Assembly (NCBI GenBank): GCA_008638375.1
Contig: CM018052.1
Span: forward strand, 11,155,006-11,219,005
Source of the DNA: Nyssa sinensis
Lineage: Eukaryota > Streptophyta > Magnoliopsida > Cornales > Nyssaceae
Direction: 5' to 3'
Length of the DNA stretch: 64,000 bases
Numbering within the stretch: the first letter of the stretch is position 1; each line of letters starts with the position of its first letter. Below are positions 38,142 through 49,454 of this stretch, piece by piece. Under the pieces are notes generated by a model, which worked only from the letters and a program-made list of their open reading frames with translations, made no database searches and was not told the DNA's origin. Both the position numbers and the translations under genes were made by a program.

Positions 38142-39215
38142 CCCCCCCTCAAACTCAAGGTGGGAGGTAGACCAATTTGAGTTTACAAACAAAAAATCTC
38201 TGAGAGTTGACAGGTGACTGGGTGGCGTTGTGGTTGAAATGTAGATATTACCCAAGTTGACATAGTTGTGGAGGTGGAACCTTAATAAAGTTTATGACGA
38301 CGCATGAAAGAACAAAGCTGGAACTGAAGCCGACGCATAAAAGTGCAAATGATGGTGCGTATAACCGAGGAGCAGTGATTGTGAGGAGTAGTGACATGGT
38401 CACGACTGAGTCGGATGGTTGATCAAATGTTGATAGGGACAGTGAGGAGCAGTGACATGGTCACTACAGAGCCCGATGGTTGATCAAATGTTGATGAACA
38501 AAGACGTTGCACCGATGATTGACAGATGTGGCAGAGGTACAAGGCTAAGATAGGTTGTTGCGGGTGTGTGATGGTGAGAGTGGAGAAGATGACGACATAG
38601 CTAGAGGATTTTGTATGATGATGAGAAGATTCTAGTGGTGCAATAGTGAGTGAGTCAGTGAGTGAGAGAGTGAGACCTTTTGTCTGTGATTGAACAATAG
38701 TGAGTGAGTGAGTGAGTGAGACCTTCAGTCTGTGATTGAACAATAGTGAATGAGGGGTTACTGGTTGATCGATGAACATGATGTCTTGAACTGTTCAATC
38801 ATTTGTGTAAACCAAGACAACAACATTCACACAGAATCTTTCCTGACATAGTTGGTTCTCATGATTGTGTTCATTTTGGCCCTGAACAATTCCTGGTTTC
38901 ATGAGTGCTATTAGAGAATTTAGCCTTTATCATTCTTATATAACCAGCCCAATTCACACTCACATAGGTGATTTTTTTATTAAGAGTGTTCTGCTATACC
39001 TCACTTGTGTTAACAAGGTAGAAGAATCATTAAAAGTTTAGTTTATCCTGTTCAACGCTGCAGGCATCACTCTTCTTATTATAGGAATAAGTAAGAGATA
39101 TTATCTCCATAGTGATCTTAATGAGTTACACATAATTCAGTTGTCCCTTTGAACTTAGACTTGGAATCTCCAGGAACCTAGATTTTGGGACCTCCAATCA
39201 GCTAGTTTGGGTTGC
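38142..39215 (-). repeat. Degenerate internal/3' sequence of copia element(s)
   Basis: It begins with the polypurine tract of the LTR at 37895-38141. It contains a 61-bp tandem duplication (38383 and 38444; GAGGAG.AGTGACATGGTCAC then GATGGTTGATCAAATGTTGAT) and a second local duplication at about 38640-38755 built on GTGAGTGAGTGAG and CTGTGATTGAACAATAGTG. The part 38820-39220 is related to 11980-12450. Whether it belongs to the same copia element as the pol remnant is not certain. Confidence 0.5.
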
Positions 39216-41330
39216 CATTATGGCGACTCTTAATGGATTGGCTTTAAACCCATTCCCCTCGATTTACTTGCTAGCTTGTCAAATATTTTGTTTAATGGAT
39301 CTGTTATATTAGTTTTTGACCTTATGTACTCAATGGTCATAATACCATCAGAGAGCAGTTATAACACAGTATTATGTTGTCAACATTTATGGTAAGACTT
39401 ACTGTTTTACATATGATTTTGTGCCCCCCCCCCCAATTACAAATTGGTTATCACAATGTATACATATTGAAGGCACACATTTTGATCACTTTGGAATATC
39501 TTCTAAGAGACAACGAAGCCACTTGGCTTCTTTATGCAATAAATTTGGATTCTATTGTGAGTCTAGCAATGCACTTTGTTTAAAAGATATTCAAGATATT
39601 ACTCTTTCTCCAAGTATAAAGAGATAACCACTTGTAAACTTTGAAGTCTTTGGTGTTCGATATCTAATTTTTATCACAATAGTCTTTAAGCACAACTGGA
39701 TTCCTCGAGTAATATAATACATAGCTTAGGGTGTATTGAAAATATCTTAAAACCCTAACTGTTGCCTTCAAGTGATTTGGCCTTAAATTACTTGCGTATT
39801 TACTCAACTTACTAACAGTATATGTTATATGTGGAGGAATGCAATTCATTATATACATTAAGTTGTCAATTATTCTTGCATACTTTAATCGAGAGGTGCC
39901 TTAATCATTATTCTTAGATAAATGTAGATTTACATCTACAGGTGTTCTTGTTGGACCACAATCCTATTAAGTAAATTTCTTAAGTATTCACTCAATATAA
40001 AATGATTAAGTTAATACTAGTCCATCCAATGTTCTAGAGATTTTTATCCCAAATATGACATCAGTAACACCTATACTTTTATGTTAAACTTATTATTCAA
40101 CATTCTCTTTGTAGCTTTAATGATTTCATTGTTGTTACCTATAATGAGCAAATCACTAATATAGAGACAATTAATGACATAATCATTTTCATCATCCTTG
40201 AGATACACACACTTGTCTCTTTTCAATAGAGAACTTCAAAACTGGACATCATTTTCTTAAAGTTTTGAAGTTCATTTTTCTAACATATAAGTTAGAAAAT
40301 CTCGACCAACGATTTTGATGTTCTAGCCCTCTTGATGCATCTAGGTTCGTCATTATCTTGTTGTTTCTTTTGATCTTGACTACTACTATTTTTAGTGTCA
40401 TGAGTTCTTTTAAAATAACTCGTCTCTTGTGTGGATTTGTAAGTGGATACATGTTCAAAGAATAATGCATTTCTTAATTCAATAATAATATTAACACACA
40501 TATCAAGAATTTCATACTTATAAATAAGAAATTGAAATGTACTATGATTATTAACATACACAGTTAACTGTTATAGGTTCCATCTAAATCCTTTTAGGAA
40601 TAGGAATCACTACTTTAGTTAAGTACCTCCACATTTCTTAAATATTTGTAAGAAAGTCTATGACCTTTCCATAATTTAAAAAGGGTTTTATTGGTTTTTT
40701 ATTTTTTTGAGGTATTTGGTTGAAAATGTAATTTGTGTAGAACATAGGTTCCTCCACAAATTCTGAGATAATCTAAAACTTATTAACATAGTATTAAGTA
40801 TATCTTCAAAAGTTCTATTGTACTATTTTATAACAAAACTTTCCAATGAGTGATTTGTGTTCACTATTTCTTAGTACCTTAATCTTCTTATTAAGTTGAT
40901 TCTCAACCTCACTTTTGTAATGTGTAAACATTTTCAAGATCCCATCTTTACTTCTCAACAAGTAATCATAACAATAGCTTATGCTCTCATCAATAAATGT
41001 AAGAAAATATTTCTTACCACTTTCAGTTTTAACATACCTTCAAATCACAATTATTTGAATTAATTCTAGAGGTCCAATGCTTCTTTCAAGATTAAAAAGA
41101 AATCATTGTAAACTTTATTTCCACATATAATATGTCATGCCAAATAACTAAATGCTTAATAATGATCTAAACATTTATTTTTGCCTTTTTAACTCAACAA
41201 TAAACCATGTTTAAGATTTTTTCGAATATCTACCACATGAAGTAAAGGAAAATCTTCCTAACAAATTCAATAAAAAAATATATATATAAAAATTAATGCA
41301 ATATATTTAGATCAAGTATGACTTTAAAGA
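39216..41330 (-). pseudogene. Degenerate Ty1/copia pol (pre-integrase, integrase, RT, RNase H)
   Basis: Signatures in several frames, in the right order on the minus strand: pre-integrase HVVDIRKNL (about 41235); integrase KYFLTFIDES and LRSKDGILKMFTHYKSEVEN (about 41020-40900); the linker STQETSYFKRTH and QDQKKQQDNDEP (about 40440-40330); RT CLYISDLLIIG then NNEIIKATKRML (about 40170-40090); MYIMNCIPPHITYTVSKLS (39858); RNase H CIARLTIESKFIA (about 39560); and YIRSKTNITDPL with SRGMGLKPI (about 39330-39230). Many stops and frameshifts are present, and the RT box has lost its Asp pair. The copy is dead. Confidence 0.85.
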
Positions 41331-41690
41331 ACGATCATCATATTCTAAATTTACCAATATTGGATAATCACATTGCAATAAAATATTATTTCAACATATA
41401 GTTGTATATGTTATCTATAAAGAAATGATAAATAATCTTTCTTTAGTTAATAATATCATTGCCACACTTTATATGACTCAAGCATATGAAGATATACATA
41501 TATATGTTCTAATTATTAGACAAAATAATTTTCATAATATTCATTTTGAGAAAACTCATTTCTCATATACCTTTTGTATACATATGTCAAACTTAAAAAG
41601 TATTTCATTCAAATTAAATAGACACAATATTATATATATATATATATGCGTGTGTGTGTGTGTCTACTACCACCAATTTGAATTAAATAG
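41331..41690. other. AT-rich stretch between copia remnant and minisatellite
   Basis: Includes a (TA)n(TG)n microsatellite at about 41632-41663. A 94-codon plus-strand frame (41425-41709) shows no family resemblance. Confidence 0.4.
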
Positions 41691-42235
41691 ACATAGTCTT
41701 TCATTTTGAATTGAAAAGACACATTGTTTCAATTTTGAATTGAAGAGTCCCGACATTTTAATTTGAATTGAAAAGACATAATGTTTCGATTTTGAATTAA
41801 AGAGTCACGATGTTTTAATTTTGAATTGAAAAGATACATTATTTCAATTTCGAATTGATGAGTCACGTCATTTCAATTTGAATTGAAAAGACATATTGTT
41901 TCAATCTGAATTGAAAAGTCATATTGTTTCAATTTTGAATTGAAAAGACACATTGTTTTAATTTTGAATTGAAGAGTCACGTTGTTTCAATTTGAATTGA
42001 AAATACACAATGTTTCAATTTCGAATTGAAGAGACACGTTGTTTCAATTTCGAATTGAAGAGACACGTTGCTTCAATTTCGAATTAAAGAGACAAGTCGT
42101 TTCAATTTGAATTGAAGAGACGCAATGTTTCAATTTGAATTGAAGAGTCATGTGATTTCAATTTTGCATTAAAGAGTCACCGTTTCAATTTTGAATTGAA
42201 TAGACACGTCGTTTCAATTTTGAATTATTTCCAAG
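41691..42235. repeat. Minisatellite of near-palindromic units (about 32 bp)
   Basis: It has roughly 15-18 copies of a unit built from TTTCAATTTTGAATTGAA plus AGACACATTG or GAGTCACG-type linkers. The core (TTCAATT(T)CGAATTGAA in several copies) is close to a perfect dyad, so each unit could fold or bind a dimer. Units differ by substitutions and one- or two-base indels. Confidence 0.85.
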
Positions 42236-44850
42236 TTATTAACCATCACAAAGAAACTTGAAGAGATTAATGATTATACATTGAAATAATATTAATTCTT
42301 TAATATTATTAATCATTTTGCAATTAATTTGTATTCAAACAAAAAAATTTAAATGCAACTATCAAGTAATTATGAATACACACATACATATTACATGTAT
42401 ATCTATTTAAATTGTATGGTCTTTCATACACAATAAATATAGAAGAATTTCTTGATAATATAATGTTACCTTTGTAATTTAAAATAGAAAGAGCATATAA
42501 ATTATATTATTAATTATTTTAATAAATATGAAAAAGCTTTCAATTAGATTTCTCAACCTAATTTAAATAATGATATTTTTCCTACTAACACTAATCAGTA
42601 TTATAATTTCATATTAAAACATTATTATCTTCTCGCTTTAAATAGTAACATTAAAAAATATTTATATAGATAAATTAAATATCATACCAAGTTCAAGTAA
42701 CATACTAATTGTAAAAGCATATAGTTTTCAGTATACAAAAAAATGAAATTAATCAAGTACTATATCTCATAAGTAAACTTGATATAACTATACACAGATT
42801 GAAATCTATACATTAACAAACTAGTAAATAAAATATAGAATTTAAAATTCTGTAATTTGAATTTAAAGTAATCAAATCAGAACTAATTCTGAAATTTTGT
42901 AAATTAATACAGTATATAAACTGATAAAGATAAAGTTAAATATTGTCTTAAGATTGTTAAGAAAAATTATATTTTTTTAGAATAATGTACTTGAAAAAAA
43001 CTTACAGTACTTTAATAAATATTATATTATAAAAATAGTTTGAAACAATTTCAGAATCTTAGAGAACAGAAACAAAATTCTCAAAATGCTATAAATATAA
43101 AAACAAAATTCTCAAAATGCTATAAATATAAAAACAAAAATTAAATGGAAACAAACAGAAATAAGAACTTACAGTTTTTTCATAAAAATATCAAAAGTAA
43201 AGCAATGGTGATTGACCAAGGCTAGTGTCTTACATTATGTCCTTAAGACAATATCGCTCTCGCACTGGTACTTTTGAGTTTTCAATAGCGATTGTCTCTC
43301 AAGATATAATGGTCACGCACAATAGATGAAACCACTCCAATCTTATGTGCACAACGTACCAAAAATTGTCCTTAAACTCTCTTAATATGTAGACTCACAG
43401 TATGCGTGAACTTAATTCTAAAACTCGTGAATTGAACGAATGATGATGATGGCAAACTAAGTTTATATAGGCGACTTGGTGGCTATTCAAACAGACACGA
43501 ACCTAATGAATACATATGTTTATGCGAACATATATATAAAAAATATTAAAATGTGTCCTGAGTGTAAGAAATAAGGCAGAGTATTTTTATATATAAAAAC
43601 ATCTAATTATTTAGTCAAACAATGAATGTGATTTATGAAACGAAGATGCTAAGAAGTTGTGAAATTGTTGTAAAATTGAATCTTCTAATATTAGCAAGGA
43701 TACAAGGAGGATGGTCTCACGCGTTATCAATACCACGTGATTTCAATGTTTTAATTTCCTATTTTAGACTTTCATAGAAAGGCCCAGGAAAGAACATTGA
43801 TACCGTGCAGTGCACAATAAAGTGAGCGGGCCCAAATCCTTAGCTGCATTCAGTCAATAACACTCTACTCTAGCTACACTTCCCATCTCCCGCTATGCAT
43901 CAAGTACTTCTATTAATTCACTTTTTACCTTTTATTCACACACACAAACATACATACATTCATACATATATATATATATATATATGGATGTAAAGCATGC
44001 CTATTAGCTGAAGGAGAGAATACTGGGACCCATATGAGAAATATCTTAGTTTGGTTGAATAATACTCGTATGCGTATGTGTTGTGGGGGGGGGGGGGGGG
44101 AGCGTTTGCTTTATAATTGAAAACATGCCTCTTCCGTTTTTTAAGGAGAATTGATTAAAACTTACCTAAAAAAAAGAATTGATTAAATATTTTTGTACAA
44201 AAGACTGCTTTGAATAAATATAAGCAATACAACTGTTCAGTATTACCTATCTACGTGTGTGAAACGACTAAAAAAAGTCATGGACCGGGACCCAAAAGAT
44301 GCAATCAATTCAAACGGATCATCTCATTTGCTCTTCAGAAAAGAATAAATTTTTTATAAAATATAATTGGATGATATAATGGGATTAAAAGTGGCTGCAT
44401 ATCATATTTGTTGCATTTGAATAATTAGATGATTAGCACGGGTATTTCTTGTGTGTTCATGATATTAATACATATAATTAAATTGTAAGTGATGACACTC
44501 ATAACTGATTATAACATTCTTTTTTTTATTACTATGCTTAAAAATTTAAGTATTTAAAATATAATGTACAAGATTGAAATTTTATTAAGATAATCTCAAG
44601 ATTAATATAAAAAAAGTAGTATTTCGGAAATTGAAAAATTATGCAAGAGAGACTGTCCAAATTTACCCAATCATGCTATTTTTTACCTATCAAGGATTTC
44701 CGTTAAAAAAAAAAAAACTATCAAAGAATTAATTAAAAAAAAAAAGAAATTATAATTTATCCTAAATTTGTTCCGTCCGACTCCGACCCAAATTTACTTC
44801 CAGCTTCCTCCTTTTTCTCTCTCCCTCTCTCTAAAATATCCTTCTAGGGT
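42236..44850. other. AT-rich gene-free stretch
   Basis: No gene seen. The part 43180-43780 (TATAGGCGACTTGG and flanking) has LTR-like texture but no paired end was found. It has a short tandem duplication at 43075-43135 (AAAACAAAATTCTCAAAATGC words), (TA)n at 43966-43984 and a run of about 17 G at 44084-44100. Confidence 0.45.
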
Positions 44851-44891
44851 TTCGGCTTTCACACCATGTAATAACTAAGACCTATATAAAA
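44847..44891 (+). promoter_or_regulatory. Promoter of the ERT2-like gene: telo-box and TATA box
   Basis: CTAGGGTTT (telo-box, common in plant promoters) lies at about 44847-44855 and CTATATAAA at 44882-44890. About 220 bp separate the TATA box from the chosen start codon, leaving room for a leader. A short intron in the leader is possible: CAG/GTGATC at about 45005 and TCATCCAG at about 45093. Confidence 0.6.
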
Positions 44892-45107
44892 TCAGGGGGA
44901 TCCCTTATTACCTGTCAATTTCCTGGGACATTCCTTTTCTCTCTCTAGTTTTGTTGGATTTGTATATAAATATACAATTCTCAATGTAGAACCCAACAAG
45001 ATCAGGTGATCATCATACATTTCTTCTATAATTGAACCCTGTTTTTGATCATTCAATGGTTCCGTGATTATCAGTTTCGATTTGCTTCATCCAGGGGGAC
45101 GAAGATC

Positions 45108-46523
45108 ATGCCTCTTCCATGGAAGAAGGCAAAGTTCACCCGAGTTTCTCAGTTGGTCGCCGATCATCTCCATCCTCCGATGCGCGGAGGGTCGCTTGTT
45201 GTCGAGACCGGGTTTCCGACCTCTCTCGTCGATCTCTTCGTCAAGAATCGAGAACGGTTGAAGAAACCATCGAAGAAAAAGCGTTGTGAGCCCACGGCCG
45301 ATCAAGTGCCTTCTTTGCCCTTGCGGCCTTCGAATTCTCCGCCGGTCTGTCCGAGTCCTGTTGTTCCGGTTTCTGAATTAACGAACCCGAAACGGAGTCC
45401 GCCCATTCATATTGTAAATTCTAATGAAATTAACAATGTGATTGTGGTTAGGGAGGTTAATAAACCGAGTGTTGTGGTGGACAGGGATGAAGATGTCGGC
45501 GACGAAGTTGCGTATGTGAATGGGGTTTTGGCGACTGTTTTGAAGATGTCTCTGGTGGTGGTTTTGGCCCTGGCGACCAAGAAGCTAGCGGTTGGGATCA
45601 CCATGTCAGCTTGCTTGCTAATCTTTTTGGAGTATTTCGGAAAGCATGTATGGAAATTATTCAAACCGTGCACAAATGCACAAGAGTCATTGAAACCGCT
45701 GATCCAAAGGGTTTTGTGCTTCCTTGGAATCAAACAGGACAATTTCATAATGGAACAAGAAAATAATAGGGTTTTGAAGGCTCCTATTGAACAACAAACC
45801 GGTTTCTCGAGTTGTTCTGGTTTGGTTGAGGGTGGTGGATTGAATGGTCCCATTGAAGAAACTCAAATTGTACAACCCAGTTCGATTTTTGTACCTCCCA
45901 TTGAGGAAATTGAAAGGGTGAAAGAGGAATTTGAAATGTGGGTTTGTGAGGATTTGGACACAGAGAAGCGGATGGAGAGAGAAGAAGATTTCGACACACA
46001 GAAGGTTAAGAAGAGAGAAGAGGATTATAGAGTTGATGCTTTGGAACTCAAAAATCATCGGTCTCGTCGTGCTAAGATAAAATCGAAGATTAAGAAACTT
46101 ATCCCAAAAAAATTCCGTGATTCGAAGAAGAAAGGATCTAGTTCCATTGGAGGAGATAAAATGGTAATATGTGAAGAACAAGAGCGGGAAGAAGAGGCGG
46201 GCAAATTGTGCGGGGACAATTTATCTTCGGTCTCAAGTAGCAGATATGATGAGCAAGATGTTGATGATGTGATTTGCAGTCCTGCTGAACTGTTGCAGCC
46301 CGAGGTGGAAGCAATCATAATTAGGGAAGAGGTGGGAAGGGATACAGAGAGGAATTCAGGGCATCTGATTCTCTTTTTGATTGTTCTTGTTGGACTTGTA
46401 GGAGGTCGAGTTTTTGCACTTCTACTTGCCTTATCATGGTGTTTGATGCTGAAATGGGCTGGAACGCTAATGAGATTTATAAAGGTGCCCACTTTCGGGT
46501 CCCGGGCCAAAATCTCTAGCTGA
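45108..46523 (+). CDS. ERT2-like (ethylene-regulated protein family) membrane-associated protein
   Basis: A single open coding exon. I chose the Met at 45108 (MPLPWKKAKFTRVSQLVADH), giving 471 residues. The frame opens further upstream to an ATG at 45045, but that part may be leader or intron. The N terminus, with RGGSLVVETGFPTSLVDLFV and a KKPSKKKR basic patch, resembles plant proteins annotated as ethylene-responsive nuclear protein/ERT2. I recall this from family knowledge and could not search. It has a hydrophobic segment (about residues 143-180), a Glu-rich middle, a strongly basic patch (RRAKIKSKIKKLIPKKFRD) and a second hydrophobic segment near the C terminus (about 417-447). The two hydrophobic stretches suggest a membrane protein rather than a soluble nuclear one. 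The biochemical role is unknown. Confidence 0.85.
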   Translation: MPLPWKKAKFTRVSQLVADHLHPPMRGGSLVVETGFPTSLVDLFVKNRERLKKPSKKKRCEPTADQVPSLPLRPSNSPPVCPSPVVPVSELTNPKRSPPIHIVNSNEINNVIVVREVNKPSVVVDRDEDVGDEVAYVNGVLATVLKMSLVVVLALATKKLAVGITMSACLLIFLEYFGKHVWKLFKPCTNAQESLKPLIQRVLCFLGIKQDNFIMEQENNRVLKAPIEQQTGFSSCSGLVEGGGLNGPIEETQIVQPSSIFVPPIEEIERVKEEFEMWVCEDLDTEKRMEREEDFDTQKVKKREEDYRVDALELKNHRSRRAKIKSKIKKLIPKKFRDSKKKGSSSIGGDKMVICEEQEREEEAGKLCGDNLSSVSSSRYDEQDVDDVICSPAELLQPEVEAIIIREEVGRDTERNSGHLILFLIVLVGLVGGRVFALLLALSWCLMLKWAGTLMRFIKVPTFGSRAKISS

Positions 46524-47783
46524 AATTTTGGGTGCTATTGTTTGTAGGAGCCTTCTCTTTTTCCTTGCTATTTATGGTGGTTTTTCACTTCTTATGAAGT
46601 GTTTTTTATATATATATTTTTAAAATTCTGTAATTGTATTCTGAAAGCTCACTGTGATAGAAGGTTCAACATATCGTTGGCTATCGGACTTATTGTACTA
46701 TGGAGTATAAAATTACAAATACAAGTTACACCATGATACTAATTCCTTTGTCTTTGCCATTTAATTGGTGCATTGCAGTGCCATCTGTATGCTAATAAGG
46801 TTCTCTCATTTCGTTTTATAGTAAGCTCCTTGTTTTCACCATTTCAAGAAATCGCTGTGTACTTCTTCATTATCAGATGAATGCATTAACCGATTGTCCC
46901 AAGCTTTATATGATTATTTCAAGCTTTCTCAAAATGATGATACATAAATGATAAATGTTGGGAACTCTTATGGGTGAACTGGAGAATTTGATTTCCATCA
47001 TTGCTCTTTGTAGCCAAATAAAAATAGTAAGATAAATGGGAACTTGGAAACTTGCAGGTCCCAAACTTAGGTTCATGGTGGAGTTGCACTTGCAAGACAC
47101 TTTATCTTCTATTTCTTAATTTTCCCTTCCTCCCTCTTGTTTCCTTTTCTTCTTTTTCCCATTATTTTAATATCTTCTTAAGAGAAATGAAAAATTTGTA
47201 TGCGAAGGTGTTCCAGAAATTCTTGTTTGAACTGAACATGAGAACGTTGATGAGGGAAAAAAAAAAGTATTACCGTAGCATACACGGGTAACAAATTGAT
47301 GCAGATTCACTTACGTTTTTTTTTTTTTCTCTCTTTCTTCTGTATTTATTTTTGGTAGGCAACTGAGTCTTGTTCTATGATCATAAGTCATAACATTTGG
47401 AAAACCTAACCAATATCACCACATCATTTTTGAAAAATAAAATAAAATCAAGGGACTTGGGCTTCTGAATTCTTCATTGGACCTTCTTCTGCAAGCTAGG
47501 TATTGTTCTCACTCTCCCGAGAATGTTGTCCTGTACCTTTAAAACTTCCTGACATCTTAGAGCTGATCAAGATAGCAAACAGACTAGGGTTCGGCATTCA
47601 TTAGTTCCTCACCATTTCTAGCAGTATTTTCCTTGCATCCATTTAGTATGGGTTGTTATATTCTTTACCCTCCTCAGACCTTGCAGTGACCGGAGACTCG
47701 TGCACCGAAACTGTCCCCTTTTTCAATACTGTACTCATCCCATTACATACGTTTGATTGCCTTTCCGCTGAAATATCTTCAGA
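46524..47783. other. Intergenic, 3' flanks of two convergent genes
   Basis: It holds the 3' ends of the plus-strand ERT2-like gene and the minus-strand PPR gene. No separate gene is seen. T- and A-rich runs occur at 47256-47268 and 47316-47329. Confidence 0.5.
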
Positions 47784-49454
47784 TCAGGTCTTCACTTCTA
47801 TTAAACTGATGCCTGGCTGCTTTGTCATATCAAACTCTTTCATGATTCTTCTTATCTCTATGACTTTAGTCCATTGTCCTGCTAGAGCATAGAAGTTTGA
47901 TAGCAGAGTATAAACAGCATGGTTTTGCGAATCCAACTGAATCAGTTTGTCTGCAACTTCTAATCCAAGATCAATTTTAGAATAACTCATGCAAGCACTA
48001 AGTAGAGTTTTATAGGCAATGAGTCTCTCCCCGGGTCTCATGATTTGAATAAACTCCTCTGCCTGGTTTAAGAGCCCAGCCCTACTCAAGAGATCGATTA
48101 CACAACCAAAGTGCTCAATCTTTGGTTGCGTACTATAAAACCCCACCATCCTACGGAACAGAAAACAACCTTCATCAACCATCCCTGACTGTCTGCATGC
48201 TGCTAATACAGAAACAAATGTTGCCTCATTTGGCTTTATCCCATTTTCTTCCATCTGATTGAAGAGCCTCAAAGCTTCATTTGTGTACCCAGAATTTGCA
48301 AGCCCTTCAATCACTGTTGTCCAAGTAAAAACATCTTTGTATTCCATTTTGTAGAAAGTAACCATGGCCTCCTCCAAACTCCCACACTTCGAGTACATGT
48401 CAATTAGAGCTGTTCCGACGAACAAATCTTGTCTTATATTGTTTCGGAGGATAAACTGATGAACTTGTCTACCATATTGCAGGTCTGATAAGCTAGCACA
48501 AGCTGCAAGAACACTAACTATAGTGGTTTCATCTGGTTTTACCTCCTCGGTCCCCATTTTATTGAAAAGCTCTAATGCCTCCTCTGGACGCTTTGCCTTT
48601 ACATACGCATGAATCATAGAGTTCCAACAAACAAAGTCTTTATCAACCATCTGATCAAATATATCACGAGCCAGATCTACCAAACCTGTCTCCACATAAC
48701 CATTAATCAAAATAGTATGCGACACTACATCCCTCCTACCATGCATCTCACTAAACAATATTAGCGCTGCATTCATCTCCCCACACTTAGCATACATACT
48801 TTGCAACGCATTCTCCAAATTCAAGTTGCATGCAAATCCCCCTTTTATAGCATTAGCGTGGACTGCTCTCCCATATCCTATCCTTCTTCCTTGTGCACAA
48901 TTTGCAAGTAAAATCACCAAAGTGATCTCATCGGCTCGAATACCTTCACACAACATGTTCTGAAACAGAGCAAGTGCTTCAATATGTGAACTGGGATTGT
49001 TGTTATAAGTAGCTAGAAGTGTATTCCAACTTGTGACATCTCTCTGAGGCATATTGTCAAACAAATGGCGAGCATCTGTTGTTTGGGCTGTAGATCCATA
49101 AAAGTGAATAAGAGCATTTTGTGAATACATATCATTATCTAGGCCAACTTTTGTGATGTGGGCATGTGCTTCCTTTCCTTTAGGAAGTGACGATAGACGA
49201 GAACAAGCCTTGAGTATAGCTGGGAATGTGTAGTTGTCTGGGTGGATTGATTTAATGTAGTGGTTGTATATGAGGATGGCTTTGGTGGGTGTGGGGCTAT
49301 TGGAGTAGGCTCTAAGAATGCAGTTCCATGTGGGGGTGGTATGGATGAGACCATTTCTGATGGCTTTGGCGAGGATTTGATCAATTTGTTTAATGCTATG
49401 GGCTGAGCCGGAGCGTTTGAGGAACACAAGTATCATGTGCAGTTGACTGCACAT
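47784..49454 (-). CDS. Pentatricopeptide repeat protein, PLS class, E subgroup
   Basis: An intronless gene of 556 residues. After a short N-terminal region, PPR motifs (PLS type) run from about residue 40, for example TPTWNCILRAYSNSP, DVTSWNTLLATYN, DFVCWNSMIHAYVKAKRP, DLFVGTALIDMYSKCGSL and DVFTWTTVIEGLANSGY. The C terminus carries an E motif (LIAYKTLLSACMSYSKID through YTLLSNFYALAGQW) and stops soon after PGISLIEV, so there is no DYW deaminase domain. PLS-class PPR proteins bind organelle RNA and specify C-to-U editing sites, with E-type members recruiting a deaminase in trans. Mitochondrial or plastid targeting is likely from the family, but I see no clear transit peptide. No break is seen, and the usual lack of introns fits. 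Confidence 0.95.
   Translation of the reverse strand: MCSQLHMILVFLKRSGSAHSIKQIDQILAKAIRNGLIHTTPTWNCILRAYSNSPTPTKAILIYNHYIKSIHPDNYTFPAILKACSRLSSLPKGKEAHAHITKVGLDNDMYSQNALIHFYGSTAQTTDARHLFDNMPQRDVTSWNTLLATYNNNPSSHIEALALFQNMLCEGIRADEITLVILLANCAQGRRIGYGRAVHANAIKGGFACNLNLENALQSMYAKCGEMNAALILFSEMHGRRDVVSHTILINGYVETGLVDLARDIFDQMVDKDFVCWNSMIHAYVKAKRPEEALELFNKMGTEEVKPDETTIVSVLAACASLSDLQYGRQVHQFILRNNIRQDLFVGTALIDMYSKCGSLEEAMVTFYKMEYKDVFTWTTVIEGLANSGYTNEALRLFNQMEENGIKPNEATFVSVLAACRQSGMVDEGCFLFRRMVGFYSTQPKIEHFGCVIDLLSRAGLLNQAEEFIQIMRPGERLIAYKTLLSACMSYSKIDLGLEVADKLIQLDSQNHAVYTLLSNFYALAGQWTKVIEIRRIMKEFDMTKQPGISLIEVKT

Noticed and set aside
41691..42235. CRISPR-like array of regular repeats
   Set aside because: The repeats are contiguous and degenerate without unique spacers of constant length, and the genome is a plant's. 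It is a minisatellite.
44084..44100. G run as a possible G-quadruplex element
   Set aside because: A plain homopolymer of about 17 G with no neighbouring G tracts or gene context. It may also be a length artefact of sequencing.
45407..46510. Minus-strand frames of 148-164 codons opposite the ERT2-like gene
   Set aside because: They are antisense shadows of a long coding exon. The plus-strand frame has the family-like start and composition.
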